The notes: generated from the sequence alone by a model not told the origin. A DNA stretch of 64,000 nucleotides from JAAGZL01 sp050291365 (GCA_050291365.1 JBNKJS010000006.1:1-64000); one strand, 5' to 3'. Numbered from the stretch's first letter, positions 55,717 to 64,000 are shown. Numbers and translations are program-made.

Positions 55717-56103
55717 ATGGAGATGACATCTAATCGCCCCTATCTAGTTAGGGCATTTTATGAATGGCTGGTGGATAATGGCCTTACTCCGTATCTGGTG
55801 GTGGATGTTAATGTCAGCGAGGTAGTAGTGCCGCAGCAACATGTTGAGGGCGATCGTATTACGCTGAATATTGGCCCGTCTGCGGTACGAAATCTAGATC
55901 TTGGCAATGAGTATATCTCATTTAATGCCCGCTTCAGCGGTAAGCCAACGGATGTGCTGTTTCCAGTCTCGTCAGTATTGGGTATCTACGCCCAGGAGAA
56001 CGGTAGCGGCATGCTTTTTCCTGAAGAAGAGGCCGCTGAGATAGACAGCGAGCCGGATGATACCCCTCCTCGGGGTCGGCCTAGCCTCAAGATAATAAAA
56101 TAG
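55717..56103 (+). CDS. sspB: ClpXP adaptor SspB
   Basis: 128 residues: RPYLVRAFYEWLVDNGLTPYLVVDV (7-31), the ssrA-tag-binding beta region (QQHVEGDRITLNIGPSAVRNL, ISFNARFSGKP), and an acidic linker ending GRPSLKIIK, the ClpX-binding tail. It delivers ssrA-tagged proteins to ClpXP. 21 nt after sspA. Confidence 0.96.
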   Translation: MEMTSNRPYLVRAFYEWLVDNGLTPYLVVDVNVSEVVVPQQHVEGDRITLNIGPSAVRNLDLGNEYISFNARFSGKPTDVLFPVSSVLGIYAQENGSGMLFPEEEAAEIDSEPDDTPPRGRPSLKIIK

Positions 56104-56145
56104 GTAACCCCTTCTTGATTCAGATGCCTTTGCGGCACTGAGCAT

Positions 56146-56167
56146 GGATTGCTCCCGCAATCCTTTT
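56146..56167 (+). terminator. Short terminator after sspB
   Basis: GGATTGC, loop TCCC, GCAATCC followed by TTTT; a 7-bp stem 43 nt after sspB. Confidence 0.65.
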
Positions 56168-56240
56168 GCATTCTAATCCACACTTTTTGATTTCCCTGGT
56201 CTGAAAGTTCCAGGTTGGAACTGCGCAGGCTTCCTATCGT

Positions 56241-57935
56241 TTATGCGGGTGCAAGCCTTAAGTTGCGCATGCGATTGATAGTAGCGGCCAGCTCATGTAG
56301 TCGCGGCATGGCCAGCGTCCCCATGGTGTAGGGTGTTATGCTATCCAATCCATCTGTCTCGACCTGACTAATGACTCTTTCCAGCATCTCCACCATCTCT
56401 AGTTGCTCTTCAGAAAGACGCTGCTGGTAGTGATGCATCAGATGGCCAATGGCCTGTAGCTGTCCTATGTCTACCAGTTGCTCTATGCGGCTTAGGTCTA
56501 TCTCTTGTGATCCGTAGCCTAGCGCCCTGGTCTCAAAAGCCTTTATCTTCACCTTGCCCATTTTGTTTATTGGGCTTAGGCAACTCTTTTCGGGGATGCG
56601 GCTGGTGGATTGGATAATCCGGGCTGAGATCTCCTCATTGCTGTGCGATTTTTCTACCAGAGCATGGGCCTCCCTGGTTAGGTCTCTGACCAGATAGTTG
56701 TCCAGCATGAGTACCTGATCGGCTGTTGCGAAAAAATCTCCTGAACCGCCCATAACCAGTATCACCGAGACGCCGTTATCGCTGTATAGGTTGCGGATGC
56801 GCTGCACCAGTGGTGTGATGGGCTCCTTATCCGGGGCCACCAGGGCCTGCATGCGTGCATCCCGTATCATGAAGTTGGTGGCAGAGGTGTCCTCATCAAT
56901 CAACAGAGTGTCTGCCTTAGTGGCTAGAGCCTCCATGATGTTCGCGGCCTGGGAGGTGCTGCCACTGGCATTCTGGGTGGAGAAGCTTCTGGTATCTTTG
57001 CCCTGGGGCAGGTTATCGATGAAGGGGCTGATATCCACTCCGGTTACCGACCTGCCATCTTCTGCCCGTATCTTACAGGCGCTGGGCTCTGTCACCACCA
57101 GTTCCCGGCCATCGCCTCTGATGTGGTTATATACCCCGTATTCAAGGGCGTGAAGCAGGGTAGACTTGCCGTGGAATCCGCCGCCAACAATGAGGGTAAC
57201 CCCCTGGGGTATACCCAGCCCTTTAGTGGGTCCAGCATGTAAGCGATCCAGCTCAACTGTCATGGATTCAGGGGCGAGAAATGGGACCGCATCTGGCAGT
57301 GGATGATCATCTATGCCGCTCAGGCGCGGCAGGATGGAGCCATTGCCAATAAATGCCGCCAGCCCTTTCTCTCTTAGCTGGGCGCGCAGGTGTTGCTGGT
57401 CCTCAACCGAGTCAACATGGGCTGTGGTCTGGTCGATACTCTCATTTATCGAGAGCAGGCTGGCAGTCACCACCTGGGGCAGCTCATGAAACAGCATCTC
57501 TTTAGCCTGATCGGCGCTGATGGAGCGGCCATCCGCAGGCAGGGCAACCTGGAACCGTAGCTCTATGCTCCCATCCTCAACCAGAACCGCATTGCGTTGC
57601 AGCACCTGTTGCCCATAAGGGGCAATGGTGATTTCGCCACTCTTGCCTGAGCCGCGTCCACCCGCTACATATTTTTCTAATGCCTGGAAAAAGCTCCTGC
57701 CCAGATAGTCTTCCAGGGCGATGCATCGAATACTATTGGAATAGAGTAGATGGGGGATTGTCGCTGTGGCCTTGTCTATTAGGATACGGCAGCGTGATGG
57801 CTCGGCAAATGGATCTCCCTGAACGTGGTCGATACGCAAGCGAAAATTTGGGAAGAGATACTCCCCTTGAATCTGCTTGTAGGCCTTGTAGCCGCGCCCA
57901 TCAATCTCTGCCAGAGCTGTTTGTAGTCTCTCCAT
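56241..57935 (-). CDS. Predicted ATPase of the ABC class (COG3044-type), function unknown
   Basis: 564 residues, soluble. Main P-loop GGGFHGKST (251-259) and Walker-B-like LLIDEDTSATNFMIRDARM, with PLVQRIRNLYSDNGVSVILVMGGSGDFF following. A second GxxxxGKS-like stretch, GGRGSGKS, is at 92-99. Widely conserved in bacteria but without an established role; it is not a transporter ATPase because no permease is present and the C-motif differs. It starts 12 nt after the SDR stop and is likely co-transcribed with it. Confidence 0.85.
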   Translation of the reverse strand: MERLQTALAEIDGRGYKAYKQIQGEYLFPNFRLRIDHVQGDPFAEPSRCRILIDKATATIPHLLYSNSIRCIALEDYLGRSFFQALEKYVAGGRGSGKSGEITIAPYGQQVLQRNAVLVEDGSIELRFQVALPADGRSISADQAKEMLFHELPQVVTASLLSINESIDQTTAHVDSVEDQQHLRAQLREKGLAAFIGNGSILPRLSGIDDHPLPDAVPFLAPESMTVELDRLHAGPTKGLGIPQGVTLIVGGGFHGKSTLLHALEYGVYNHIRGDGRELVVTEPSACKIRAEDGRSVTGVDISPFIDNLPQGKDTRSFSTQNASGSTSQAANIMEALATKADTLLIDEDTSATNFMIRDARMQALVAPDKEPITPLVQRIRNLYSDNGVSVILVMGGSGDFFATADQVLMLDNYLVRDLTREAHALVEKSHSNEEISARIIQSTSRIPEKSCLSPINKMGKVKIKAFETRALGYGSQEIDLSRIEQLVDIGQLQAIGHLMHHYQQRLSEEQLEMVEMLERVISQVETDGLDSITPYTMGTLAMPRLHELAATINRMRNLRLAPA

Positions 57936-57947
57936 CTTCCCTCTTCT

Positions 57948-58712
57948 CTAAGACTCCATCTCACGGTCAACAACCAGAGCCCCCCAGGCCTGACATACAG
58001 GCATAACCTCCATGGCATTGATGTTGACATGGGGCGGCACTCTAGTGACCCAGTGGATGATCTCTGCAATGTCTTCGGCCGCAAGTGGTTTGGTTCCCTG
58101 GTATACGGAATCTGCCTTTTGCTTATCTCCCTGCATGCGCACATTGGAGAAATTGGTCTCGGCCATGCCGGGATCTATGTTGCTGACACGAATCTGCTTG
58201 CCCAGCAGGTCGGCGCGTAGGGTCCGCGAAAACTGCTGTACGAATGCCTTAATAGCACAGTAAACGTTGCCACCTGGATATGGCCAGGTGCCGGCGATTG
58301 AACCGATGTTTATGATATGGCCAGAGTTACGTTCCACCATGCCAGGGAGTACTCTTCTAGTGATACTGGCCAATCCTTTGCAGTTGGTGTCTATCATGGT
58401 TTCCCAATCGTCCAGGTTGGTCCTATGGGCAGCCTCCATACCCAGGGCTAGGCCTGCATTGTTGACTAGGGTATGTATCTGGCTGAATTCGTCCGGCAGT
58501 TCAGTAAAGAATCTTTCGATCGAATCTGGATTAGTGACATCAATGGCAGCTACATGAACGGGCGAGCTGCCGTTAAGCTCATCTGCCAATGCCCTGAGTT
58601 TTTCCAGGTTGCGGGAGGCTAAGATAAGCTTACTCCCCGACTTAGAAAATTTACGCGCACAAGCCTCTCCGAAACCGGAGGATGCGCCTGTGATTAGTAC
58701 GGTTTGCGCCAC
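57948..58712 (-). CDS. Short-chain dehydrogenase/reductase (YdfG-like)
   Basis: 254 residues, GTG start with AAGGGG 6 nt upstream. Rossmann motif TGASSGFG (8-15), NNAG near 88, catalytic Ser in IGSIAG and YCAIK (Tyr/Lys) match classical SDRs; closest known type is YdfG (3-hydroxy acid / serine dehydrogenase, NADP-dependent). Real substrate unknown. Paired with the ABC-class ATPase. Confidence 0.88.
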   Translation of the reverse strand: MAQTVLITGASSGFGEACARKFSKSGSKLILASRNLEKLRALADELNGSSPVHVAAIDVTNPDSIERFFTELPDEFSQIHTLVNNAGLALGMEAAHRTNLDDWETMIDTNCKGLASITRRVLPGMVERNSGHIINIGSIAGTWPYPGGNVYCAIKAFVQQFSRTLRADLLGKQIRVSNIDPGMAETNFSNVRMQGDKQKADSVYQGTKPLAAEDIAEIIHWVTRVPPHVNINAMEVMPVCQAWGALVVDREMES

Positions 58713-58928
58713 TTTATTCCCCTTAGTTAGTCAATTACTTAAATATGTAGCTGCCTATTATCCGATATAGTCACAGCAATGTAATTTGTCAGCTATATGA
58801 GATTAGTATAGAAATGAATAGCCGGTGTTATGTGAGGCTGGTGCTGTTTTAGATATTCTTTTTTAAAAGAGCGGTATGTATAAGTCATAATACAAGCATA
58901 AAGTCAGATTTATTGATCAGGGGTGAAT

Positions 58929-59912
58929 ATGTTTAAAGCGCTGGTATTAGATCAAGTAGATGGTGATACGGTTGCAGAGGTAAAGCAGCTCCAGGTGGAT
59001 GATCTCCCCAAAGAGGACGTTCTGATTGCAGTAGAGTACTCATCCCTCAACTATAAAGATGGTATGGCCGTTACCGGTACCGGCAAGATCATTCGTAACT
59101 TCCCTATGGTGCCAGGAATAGATCTAGCGGGGCAGGTGCTGGAGTCCGCCTCTGATAGATATAAGCCTGGAGAAAGCGTAATACTTACCGGCTGGGGTGT
59201 AGGTGAGCGCTACTGGGGTGGTTATTCCCAACGGGCTAAGGCCAGGCCGGATTGGCTGGTGCCAATGCCACAGGGCCTGGATTCGCGCAAGGCTATGATC
59301 ATCGGTACAGCTGGCTTTACCGCCATGCTCTGTGTCATGACTTTAGAGGAGGCGGGAGTGACCCCGGACCGAGGGCCAGTGTTGGTAACAGGGGCATCTG
59401 GCGGCGTGGGCAGCATAGCGGTTCTACTACTGTCTAAGCTTGGATATGAGGTGGCTGCGGTCACAGGACGCGAAAGCACCCATGAGTATCTGCAAGGTCT
59501 CGGCGCAAGTAAGATACTGGGGCGCGATGAGATGAGCGCTGAAGCCAGACCGCTGGAATCACAACTATGGGCCGGCGCGGTGGATACAGCAGGAGGCGAT
59601 ATCTTGGCTCGAACATTAGCGGAGATGAAGTATGAGGGTGTGGTAGCTGCATGCGGGCTGGCCAGTAACTTCAAGCTCAACACCACGGTCATGCCATTTA
59701 TCCTGCGTAATGTGACCCTGCGCGGGGTTGACTCGGTGAGTTGTCCACTGGAGCGTCGCACCAGGGCTTGGGAGCGACTTGCCTCTGATCTGCCGGAAAG
59801 TGCCTACAGTGCTATAAGTCACACCATAGGGCTGGATGAGGTGGAAGCCATATCCAAGGAGATTATGGCGGGGCAGGTGCAAGGCAGGGTGTTGATTGAC
59901 CCAAATATGTAA
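58929..59912 (+). CDS. acuI: Acrylyl-CoA reductase / YhdH-type quinone oxidoreductase (MDR family)
   Basis: 327 residues from the ATG at 58929 (AGGGG upstream; a GTG at 58923 is less likely). YSSLNYKDGMAVTGTGKI near 37-54, PGIDLAG, VTGASGGVGSIAVLLLSKLGYEVAAVTGR (NADP site) and LRGVDSVSCPLERR are hallmarks of AcuI/YhdH. It reduces acryloyl-CoA to propionyl-CoA with NADPH, detoxifying an intermediate of DMSP or propionate metabolism. Single gene. Confidence 0.93.
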   Translation: MFKALVLDQVDGDTVAEVKQLQVDDLPKEDVLIAVEYSSLNYKDGMAVTGTGKIIRNFPMVPGIDLAGQVLESASDRYKPGESVILTGWGVGERYWGGYSQRAKARPDWLVPMPQGLDSRKAMIIGTAGFTAMLCVMTLEEAGVTPDRGPVLVTGASGGVGSIAVLLLSKLGYEVAAVTGRESTHEYLQGLGASKILGRDEMSAEARPLESQLWAGAVDTAGGDILARTLAEMKYEGVVAACGLASNFKLNTTVMPFILRNVTLRGVDSVSCPLERRTRAWERLASDLPESAYSAISHTIGLDEVEAISKEIMAGQVQGRVLIDPNM

Positions 59913-59923
59913 CCTCTGCTGCC

Positions 59924-60721
59924 TTAGGTAAATAGCTCAGACAGTTTTTTGCCGGGATCATCTGCCCGCATAAATGCCTCACCCACCAGGAACGCGTTTA
60001 CCCTGTTCTCGCGCATACGTGCCACATCCTCTGGGGCGTGGATTCCGCTCTCAGTTACCACTATGCGATCATCGGGTATCCATTTCAGCAGATCAATGGT
60101 GGTGTCCAGACTGGTTTCGAAGGTTCGGAGATCCCGGTTGTTAATGCCGATGAGGCGGTTGTTAAGTGGCAGCGCCCTTTTCAGTTCCTCTTCATCATGC
60201 ACCTCAATCAGGACATCCATGCCGAGATCCTGAGCTAGAGAGTTCAGCATCTCCATTTTTGCATCTGTTAGGCAGGCCGCGATCAACAGTATGCAGTCTG
60301 CGCCCAGGGAGCGTGCCTCGTAAACTTGGTAGGGATCGATAAAGAAGTCCTTGCGAATAACCGGCAGCTTGCATGCAGCACGAGCTTGCTGCAGGTAGGC
60401 ATCGGCGCCCTGAAAGAAATCTATATCGGTCAATACAGATAGACATGCTGCCCCTGCCTGTTCATAGCTTATAGCGATCTCAGCCGGACGGAAATCCTCC
60501 CGGATTACCCCTTTGCTGGGAGATGCCTTTTTTACTTCGGCTATGATTCCAGCCGTGCCGGAAGAGATCTTCTGTTCCAATGCATTCACGAATCCGCGGC
60601 AGGGGGAGGCGGCAGGCAGTGAGTTTTGTAACTGCTCTATCGAGACCTGTTCTTGTCTCTCAGCCACCTCTTCGGCTTTACGTTTGATTATCTTCTTTAA
60701 AATGTCTGGGGTTCCGCTCAT
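59924..60721 (-). CDS. trpC: Indole-3-glycerol phosphate synthase
   Basis: 265 residues from the ATG at 60721 (MSGTPDILKKIIKRKAEEV), matching the usual length; an upstream Met adds an unrelated leader. EVKKASPSKGVIREDF, LSVLTDIDFFQGADAYL, VIRKDFFIDPYQVYEARSLGADCILLI, IGINNRDLRTFETSL and VTESGIHAPEDV are conserved. It makes indole-3-glycerol phosphate in tryptophan synthesis. It is separated from trpD by greB and the hemerythrin gene, both on the opposite strand. Confidence 0.97.
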   Translation of the reverse strand: MSGTPDILKKIIKRKAEEVAERQEQVSIEQLQNSLPAASPCRGFVNALEQKISSGTAGIIAEVKKASPSKGVIREDFRPAEIAISYEQAGAACLSVLTDIDFFQGADAYLQQARAACKLPVIRKDFFIDPYQVYEARSLGADCILLIAACLTDAKMEMLNSLAQDLGMDVLIEVHDEEELKRALPLNNRLIGINNRDLRTFETSLDTTIDLLKWIPDDRIVVTESGIHAPEDVARMRENRVNAFLVGEAFMRADDPGKKLSELFT

Positions 60722-60829
60722 CAGGCGTATTTCCACTAAAGTTGGAAGCAGATGTTGAAAACGCATATTCTACACGTATCTTATACCCGAAGGCAGTTTC
60801 ATATATCTAATTCACTAGGTTGAATCAGC

Positions 60830-61342
60830 ATGGGCCGATATCGTCCACCACAACCCAAAAGTTCGCCCTACATAACCCGGGAAGGATATGAGGCACTGCA
60901 GGTAGAAGATAAAGCCCTGTGGCTGCGTCGACGTGATGTGACCAAGGCCCTGGCAGCGGCCGCTGCTGAGGGCGATCGCTCGGAAAATGCCGAATATATC
61001 TATCGTAAAAAAGAGCTGCGGGAGATAGATCGGCGTATTCGTTATCTACAAAAGCGTATGCCTGATCTCAAGATAGTGGAAACGGTACCCCCTAATCCCA
61101 ATCAGGTATTCTTCGGGTCCTGGATAACCCTGGAGGATGATGTTGGTTCAGAGATGGTCTATAGAATCGTAGGTGCGGATGAGTTTGATACGGAGAAGGG
61201 CTGGATCAGCGTGGATGCCCCTCTGGCTAAGGCCCTGTTAAAGAAATTTGTGGATGATGAGGTACATGTACAGACTCCAAGCGGAATCTGTAGTTACCTT
61301 ATTGTTAGTGTGAGTTATTCTGAAAAGTCCTGTAAGGCTTAA
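60830..61342 (+). CDS. greB: Transcription elongation factor GreB
   Basis: 170 residues: SPYITREGYEALQ (12-24), the coiled-coil tip LAAAAAEGDRSENAEYIYRKKELREIDRRIRYLQKRM with the two conserved acidic residues (Asp and Glu) that enter the RNA polymerase channel, and the C-terminal FKBP-like domain. It rescues backtracked polymerase by stimulating transcript cleavage. Confidence 0.95.
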   Translation: MGRYRPPQPKSSPYITREGYEALQVEDKALWLRRRDVTKALAAAAAEGDRSENAEYIYRKKELREIDRRIRYLQKRMPDLKIVETVPPNPNQVFFGSWITLEDDVGSEMVYRIVGADEFDTEKGWISVDAPLAKALLKKFVDDEVHVQTPSGICSYLIVSVSYSEKSCKA

Positions 61343-61434
61343 AATAGGTCAAAGTTGGAATGGGGGATAAAGCGCTATTTATGCGCCGATTAATTGTGCA
61401 ATTAATCATTAGCATATATAATGACGGTAATTAC

Positions 61435-61448
61435 TTGACTCAGATCAA
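61435..61448 (+). promoter_or_regulatory. FNR-like palindrome upstream of the bacteriohemerythrin gene
   Basis: TTGAC-TCAG-ATCAA matches the FNR/Anr consensus TTGAT-N4-ATCAA at 9 of 10 conserved positions. A possible -10 TAAAAT lies at 61489-61494, putting the site centre near -60, the range for class I activation. An inverted repeat ATTAATTG-TG-CAATTAAT precedes it at about 61389-61406. This fits oxygen- or NO-dependent control of an oxygen-binding protein; regulation itself is inferred. Confidence 0.5.
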
Positions 61449-61577
61449 GTTGTTATAAAATAAACTGAAACTGATCAGTGAAAAGACATAAAATATTTTT
61501 ACAACTTGGCTTGCTGTTAACGGCCGAAAATAGAAACGAAATTATCCTTTCTTCTTTTACATTAGGTATATAGCGCC

Positions 61578-62036
61578 ATGGGGAAATTTATTGAGTGGTC
61601 AGAAAGTCTGAGTGTTGGCATTGAGGAGCTTGATGATCAGCATAAGAATCTGGTTGAGATGGTTAATAGAATGCACGAAGCCATCCACGAGCGTCATGGT
61701 AGTGAGGCGGTACAGAGTATCCTTGCAGAGTTGGCGAACTACACTGTAATTCACTTTGCGGTGGAAGAAGCCCTGATGCGCCTCCTTGACTATCCCGACT
61801 ACGAAGAACACTTTCAGATTCATAAAGAGCTGGTGGACCAGGTTCTTTACCTGCAGGCAAAAGTTGCTTCTGGTAAAACGGCGGTAAGCTTCGAACTGCT
61901 ACATTTTCTCAAGACCTGGCTGACCAAGCATATCCTGCAAGAGGATATGGCATATAGTGATTTTTTCATTTCGGCTGGTGCGAGCAAGAAGCGGAAGAGC
62001 AAATCCTGGCTCAGTCGCCTTTGGGAAGGCTCTTAG
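61578..62036 (+). CDS. Bacteriohemerythrin
   Basis: 152 residues, single hemerythrin domain with all seven di-iron ligands in place: His22, His59, Glu63, His78, His82, His118 and Asp123. Cytoplasmic, no fused signalling domain; basic C-terminal tail (KKRKSKSWLSRLW). Such proteins bind oxygen reversibly and may buffer or deliver O2 in microaerobic bacteria. The FNR-like site upstream supports an oxygen-related role. Single gene ended by a strong bidirectional terminator. Confidence 0.94.
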   Translation: MGKFIEWSESLSVGIEELDDQHKNLVEMVNRMHEAIHERHGSEAVQSILAELANYTVIHFAVEEALMRLLDYPDYEEHFQIHKELVDQVLYLQAKVASGKTAVSFELLHFLKTWLTKHILQEDMAYSDFFISAGASKKRKSKSWLSRLWEGS

Positions 62037-62058
62037 AACGTATAGATCTATATTGTGT

Positions 62059-62092
62059 AACACAAAGGGCCGAGAGGCCCTTTGTGTTTTTC
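62059..62092. terminator. Bidirectional terminator between hemerythrin and trpD
   Basis: AACACAAAGGGCC, loop GAGA, GGCCCTTTGTGTT then TTTC gives a 13-bp perfect stem; the minus-strand tail is also usable for trpD. Confidence 0.85.
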
Positions 62093-62112
62093 GCTAGCAA
62101 ACTTTTCTAGTT

Positions 62113-63135
62113 TTAATCAAAGCTCTGGGTAAGAATTGCCAGCCGGTCTAAACGGTTGCGCGCCTCTCCGCTAGTTATAATAGCGTCTGCCCTTTTCACT
62201 CCTTCAGCCAGGGTCTCTGCCAGCCCTGCGGTATAGATGGCTGCGCCAGCATTAAGTTGGACGATATCTCTTGCTGGTCCCTCCTGATTGTCTAATACTG
62301 AGCGGATGATGCTCAGGCTGTGGTTGGCATCTTCTGCCTTAATTGCTTCGATAGGTGTGCGGGTGAGGCCGAAGGTCTCTGGTTGGATGCTGAAACGCCG
62401 AACCCGTCCATCCTTAAGTTCTGCTACTTCGGTTTTGTCACCAATACTGATCTCGTCCAGCCCGTCATTTGAATGCACTACCATTACATGTCGGCTGCCA
62501 AGCTTTTGTAATACATTTGCCATTGGCTCAAGGAGCTCTTCTGAAAAAACGCCCAATAGCTGATTGGGTACTCCGGCCGGGTTGGTTAGTGGCCCCAGGA
62601 TGTTGAAGATGGTGCGTACCCCCATCTCTTTGCGTGGACCAATGGCGTGTTTCATAGCGCTGTGGTGTCCAGGTGCGAACATAAAGCCAACGCCGACTTC
62701 TCGTACACAGCGTTCTACCTGCTCCGGTGTAAGGTCAAGGCGAATACCTGCGGCCTCCAGGGCATCTGCGGCACCAGATTTGCTGGATACTGAGCGGTTG
62801 CCGTGCTTGGCTACATTACATCCCGCAGCAGCTGCTACAAACATGGAGGCGGTAGAGATGTTAAAGGTGCCGGAAGAGTCGCCGCCGGTTCCGACAATAT
62901 CTACAGCATGATCTAGACCACTGATGTCCACACCGCTGGCCAGTTCCCGCATTACAGAGGCTGCGGCCGCAATCTCGGTCACGCTCTCACCCTTCATACG
63001 CAGTCCTATCAGAAAGCCGCCGATCTGGGCCGGGGTGGCACCGCCAGTCATAATAGAGCGCATCACTTCGGTCATCTCTTCATTGGTTAGATCATGACTA
63101 TCTATTACGCGAGCAATAGCTTGTTGTATCTCCAT
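62113..63135 (-). CDS. trpD: Anthranilate phosphoribosyltransferase
   Basis: 340 residues from the ATG at 63135 (three start codons in a row; the third fits the AGAGG spacing best). VGTGGDSSGTFNISTAS, KHGNRSVSSKSGAADALEAAG, HHSAMKHAIGPRKEMGVRTIFNILGPLTNPAG and VVHSNDGLDEIS are conserved. It adds PRPP to anthranilate. Follows trpG by 29 nt in a trpE-trpG-trpD unit. Confidence 0.97.
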   Translation of the reverse strand: MEIQQAIARVIDSHDLTNEEMTEVMRSIMTGGATPAQIGGFLIGLRMKGESVTEIAAAASVMRELASGVDISGLDHAVDIVGTGGDSSGTFNISTASMFVAAAAGCNVAKHGNRSVSSKSGAADALEAAGIRLDLTPEQVERCVREVGVGFMFAPGHHSAMKHAIGPRKEMGVRTIFNILGPLTNPAGVPNQLLGVFSEELLEPMANVLQKLGSRHVMVVHSNDGLDEISIGDKTEVAELKDGRVRRFSIQPETFGLTRTPIEAIKAEDANHSLSIIRSVLDNQEGPARDIVQLNAGAAIYTAGLAETLAEGVKRADAIITSGEARNRLDRLAILTQSFD

Positions 63136-63164
63136 CATCACCTCTCTCTGATTTTTAGCTTGGT

Positions 63165-63746
63165 CTAGCTTTTTTCAATAAAGTTTTTCAGTAGGTCGTG
63201 TCCATGTTGAGTAAGTATGGATTCAGGATGAAACTGTACCCCCTGTACATCCAGTTCTTTGTGTCTTACTCCCATTATCTCATCCATAGACCCGTTCTCG
63301 TGGCAGGTCCAGGCTGTTATCTCCAGACACTCGGGGAGAGTTGCTCGGTCTATCACCAGGGAGTGGTATCTGGTTGCTGTTAGGGGATTGGATAGCCCTT
63401 TAAACACACCAAGATTGGCGTGACAGATGTTCGAGGTTTTGCCATGCATGACCTGGCGTGCATGGACGATATCTCCGCCAAATGCCTGGCCGATTGACTG
63501 GTGACCCAGGCAAACCCCCAGGATTGGGATCTTACCAGCAAAGGCCTTGATCGCATCTATCGATATCCCAGCCTGATCAGGGGTACAGGGGCCGGGGGAG
63601 ATGACAATGCGATCCGGGTTGAGGGATTCGATCTCATCCAGCTTAATTTCATCGTTGCGGTAGACCCGCACATCCTCCCCCAGCTCTCCCAGGTACTGCA
63701 CCAGGTTGTAGGTGAAGGAGTCGTAGTTATCTATCATCAGCAACAT
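63165..63746 (-). CDS. trpG: Anthranilate synthase component II (glutamine amidotransferase)
   Basis: 193 residues from the ATG at 63746, 1 nt after the trpE stop codon. IDNYDSFTYNLVQYLGELG (4-22), nucleophile Cys in ILGVCLGHQSIGQAFGG, and catalytic His/Glu in GVQFHPESILTQHG. It supplies ammonia to TrpE; this type can also serve PabB. Confidence 0.97.
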   Translation of the reverse strand: MLLMIDNYDSFTYNLVQYLGELGEDVRVYRNDEIKLDEIESLNPDRIVISPGPCTPDQAGISIDAIKAFAGKIPILGVCLGHQSIGQAFGGDIVHARQVMHGKTSNICHANLGVFKGLSNPLTATRYHSLVIDRATLPECLEITAWTCHENGSMDEIMGVRHKELDVQGVQFHPESILTQHGHDLLKNFIEKS

Positions 63747-63747
63747 A

Positions 63748-64000
63748 TCAGGCCACCTCACCATCGGTTGCGTCCAGTCCGGCCTCGGCGAGTTCCACGG
63801 CCTTAAACACAGCGCGCCCTTTGTTCATAGTCTCCTTCCACTCCAGACGGGGAATAGAGTCTGCCACTATCCCGGCGCCTGCCTGGATATGCAGGGTGTT
63901 GTCTTTGATCACGGCGGTGCGGATGGCGATGGCCGTGTCCATATTTCCGTTCCAGGCGAGATAACCCACAGCACCGGAATATACGCCCCGTTTGACCGGT
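63748..64000 (-). CDS. trpE: Anthranilate synthase component I (partial, C-terminal 83 codons)
   Basis: The reading frame continues across the right edge; visible sequence begins PVKRGVYSGAVGYLAWNGNMDTAIAIRT and includes VQAGAG-type LHIQAGAGIVADSIPRLEW, the conserved C-terminal chorismate-binding blocks. It forms anthranilate from chorismate with TrpG. Its TGA lies 1 nt before the trpG ATG. Confidence 0.95.
   Translation of the reverse strand, partial: PVKRGVYSGAVGYLAWNGNMDTAIAIRTAVIKDNTLHIQAGAGIVADSIPRLEWKETMNKGRAVFKAVELAEAGLDATDGEVA

Overview
The window is a stretch of chromosome from a gammaproteobacterium. The backbone is the housekeeping order of that class: mrcA / pilMNOPQ-aroK-aroB-damX-gltB-gltD-hemE, later mlaC..murA-hisG-hisD-hisC-degS..petABC-sspA-sspB, and trpE-G-D..trpC. 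Genes of the reductive TCA (rTCA) cycle are set into this backbone: a monomeric isocitrate dehydrogenase, a two-subunit ATP-citrate lyase with an unusually long large subunit (the layout known as type II), and a non-classical fumarate reductase/succinate dehydrogenase with a CCG-domain subunit. This combination recalls the sulfur-oxidising chemoautotrophic Gammaproteobacteria, especially tubeworm endosymbionts of the Endoriftia type. That placement is an inference from gene content; no rRNA or other taxonomic marker was available.

Layout. 1-5847 (minus): aclB-aclA-icd, one transcription unit for citrate cleavage and isocitrate/2-oxoglutarate interconversion. 6162-9254 (minus): PBP1A and a conserved protein of unknown function. 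9470-18362 (plus): type IV pilus alignment/secretin operon, shikimate kinase, 3-dehydroquinate synthase and a DamX-like SPOR protein. 18588-25885 (plus): glutamate synthase and uroporphyrinogen decarboxylase. 26095-26949: a secreted protein with two 69-residue repeats. 27026-30918 (minus): frdA-frdB-ccg plus a previously unremarked 81-codon gene. 31211-34942 (minus): cobalamin-dependent methionine synthase. 34943-38210: a REP/BIME repeat field around a REP-associated tyrosine transposase, with a DMT permease, a CBS protein and a sirtuin. 38207-44777: small metabolic genes (TrmH-family methylase, FKBP isomerase, phosphodiesterase, ArsC-like protein, endonuclease I, malonyltransferase, AmpG-like permease). 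44929-56103: mlaC, murA, hisGDC, DegS-type protease, NIF3-like protein, cytochrome bc1 complex, SspA/SspB. 56241-64000: ABC-class ATPase, SDR, AcuI/YhdH reductase, trpC, greB, bacteriohemerythrin, trpD, trpG and the 3' end of trpE.

How the parts work together. Fumarate reductase, isocitrate dehydrogenase and ATP-citrate lyase cover three steps of the rTCA cycle; 2-oxoglutarate:ferredoxin oxidoreductase is not in this window. GltBD would draw on 2-oxoglutarate. Cytochrome bc1 and the bacteriohemerythrin, whose upstream region carries an FNR-like palindrome, fit a respiring organism living at changing oxygen tension.

The points most worth a second look are the ATP-citrate lyase large subunit (first catalytic His of the citrate-synthase-like domain apparently replaced by Asn, plus a second degenerate citrate-synthase-like segment), the type-E-like fumarate reductase with an extra cluster cysteine, the tandem-repeat secreted protein, the RAYT/BIME field whose repeats supply stop codons of neighbouring genes, and the reduced mla locus. 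No tRNA, rRNA, CRISPR array, prophage or complete IS element was recognised.
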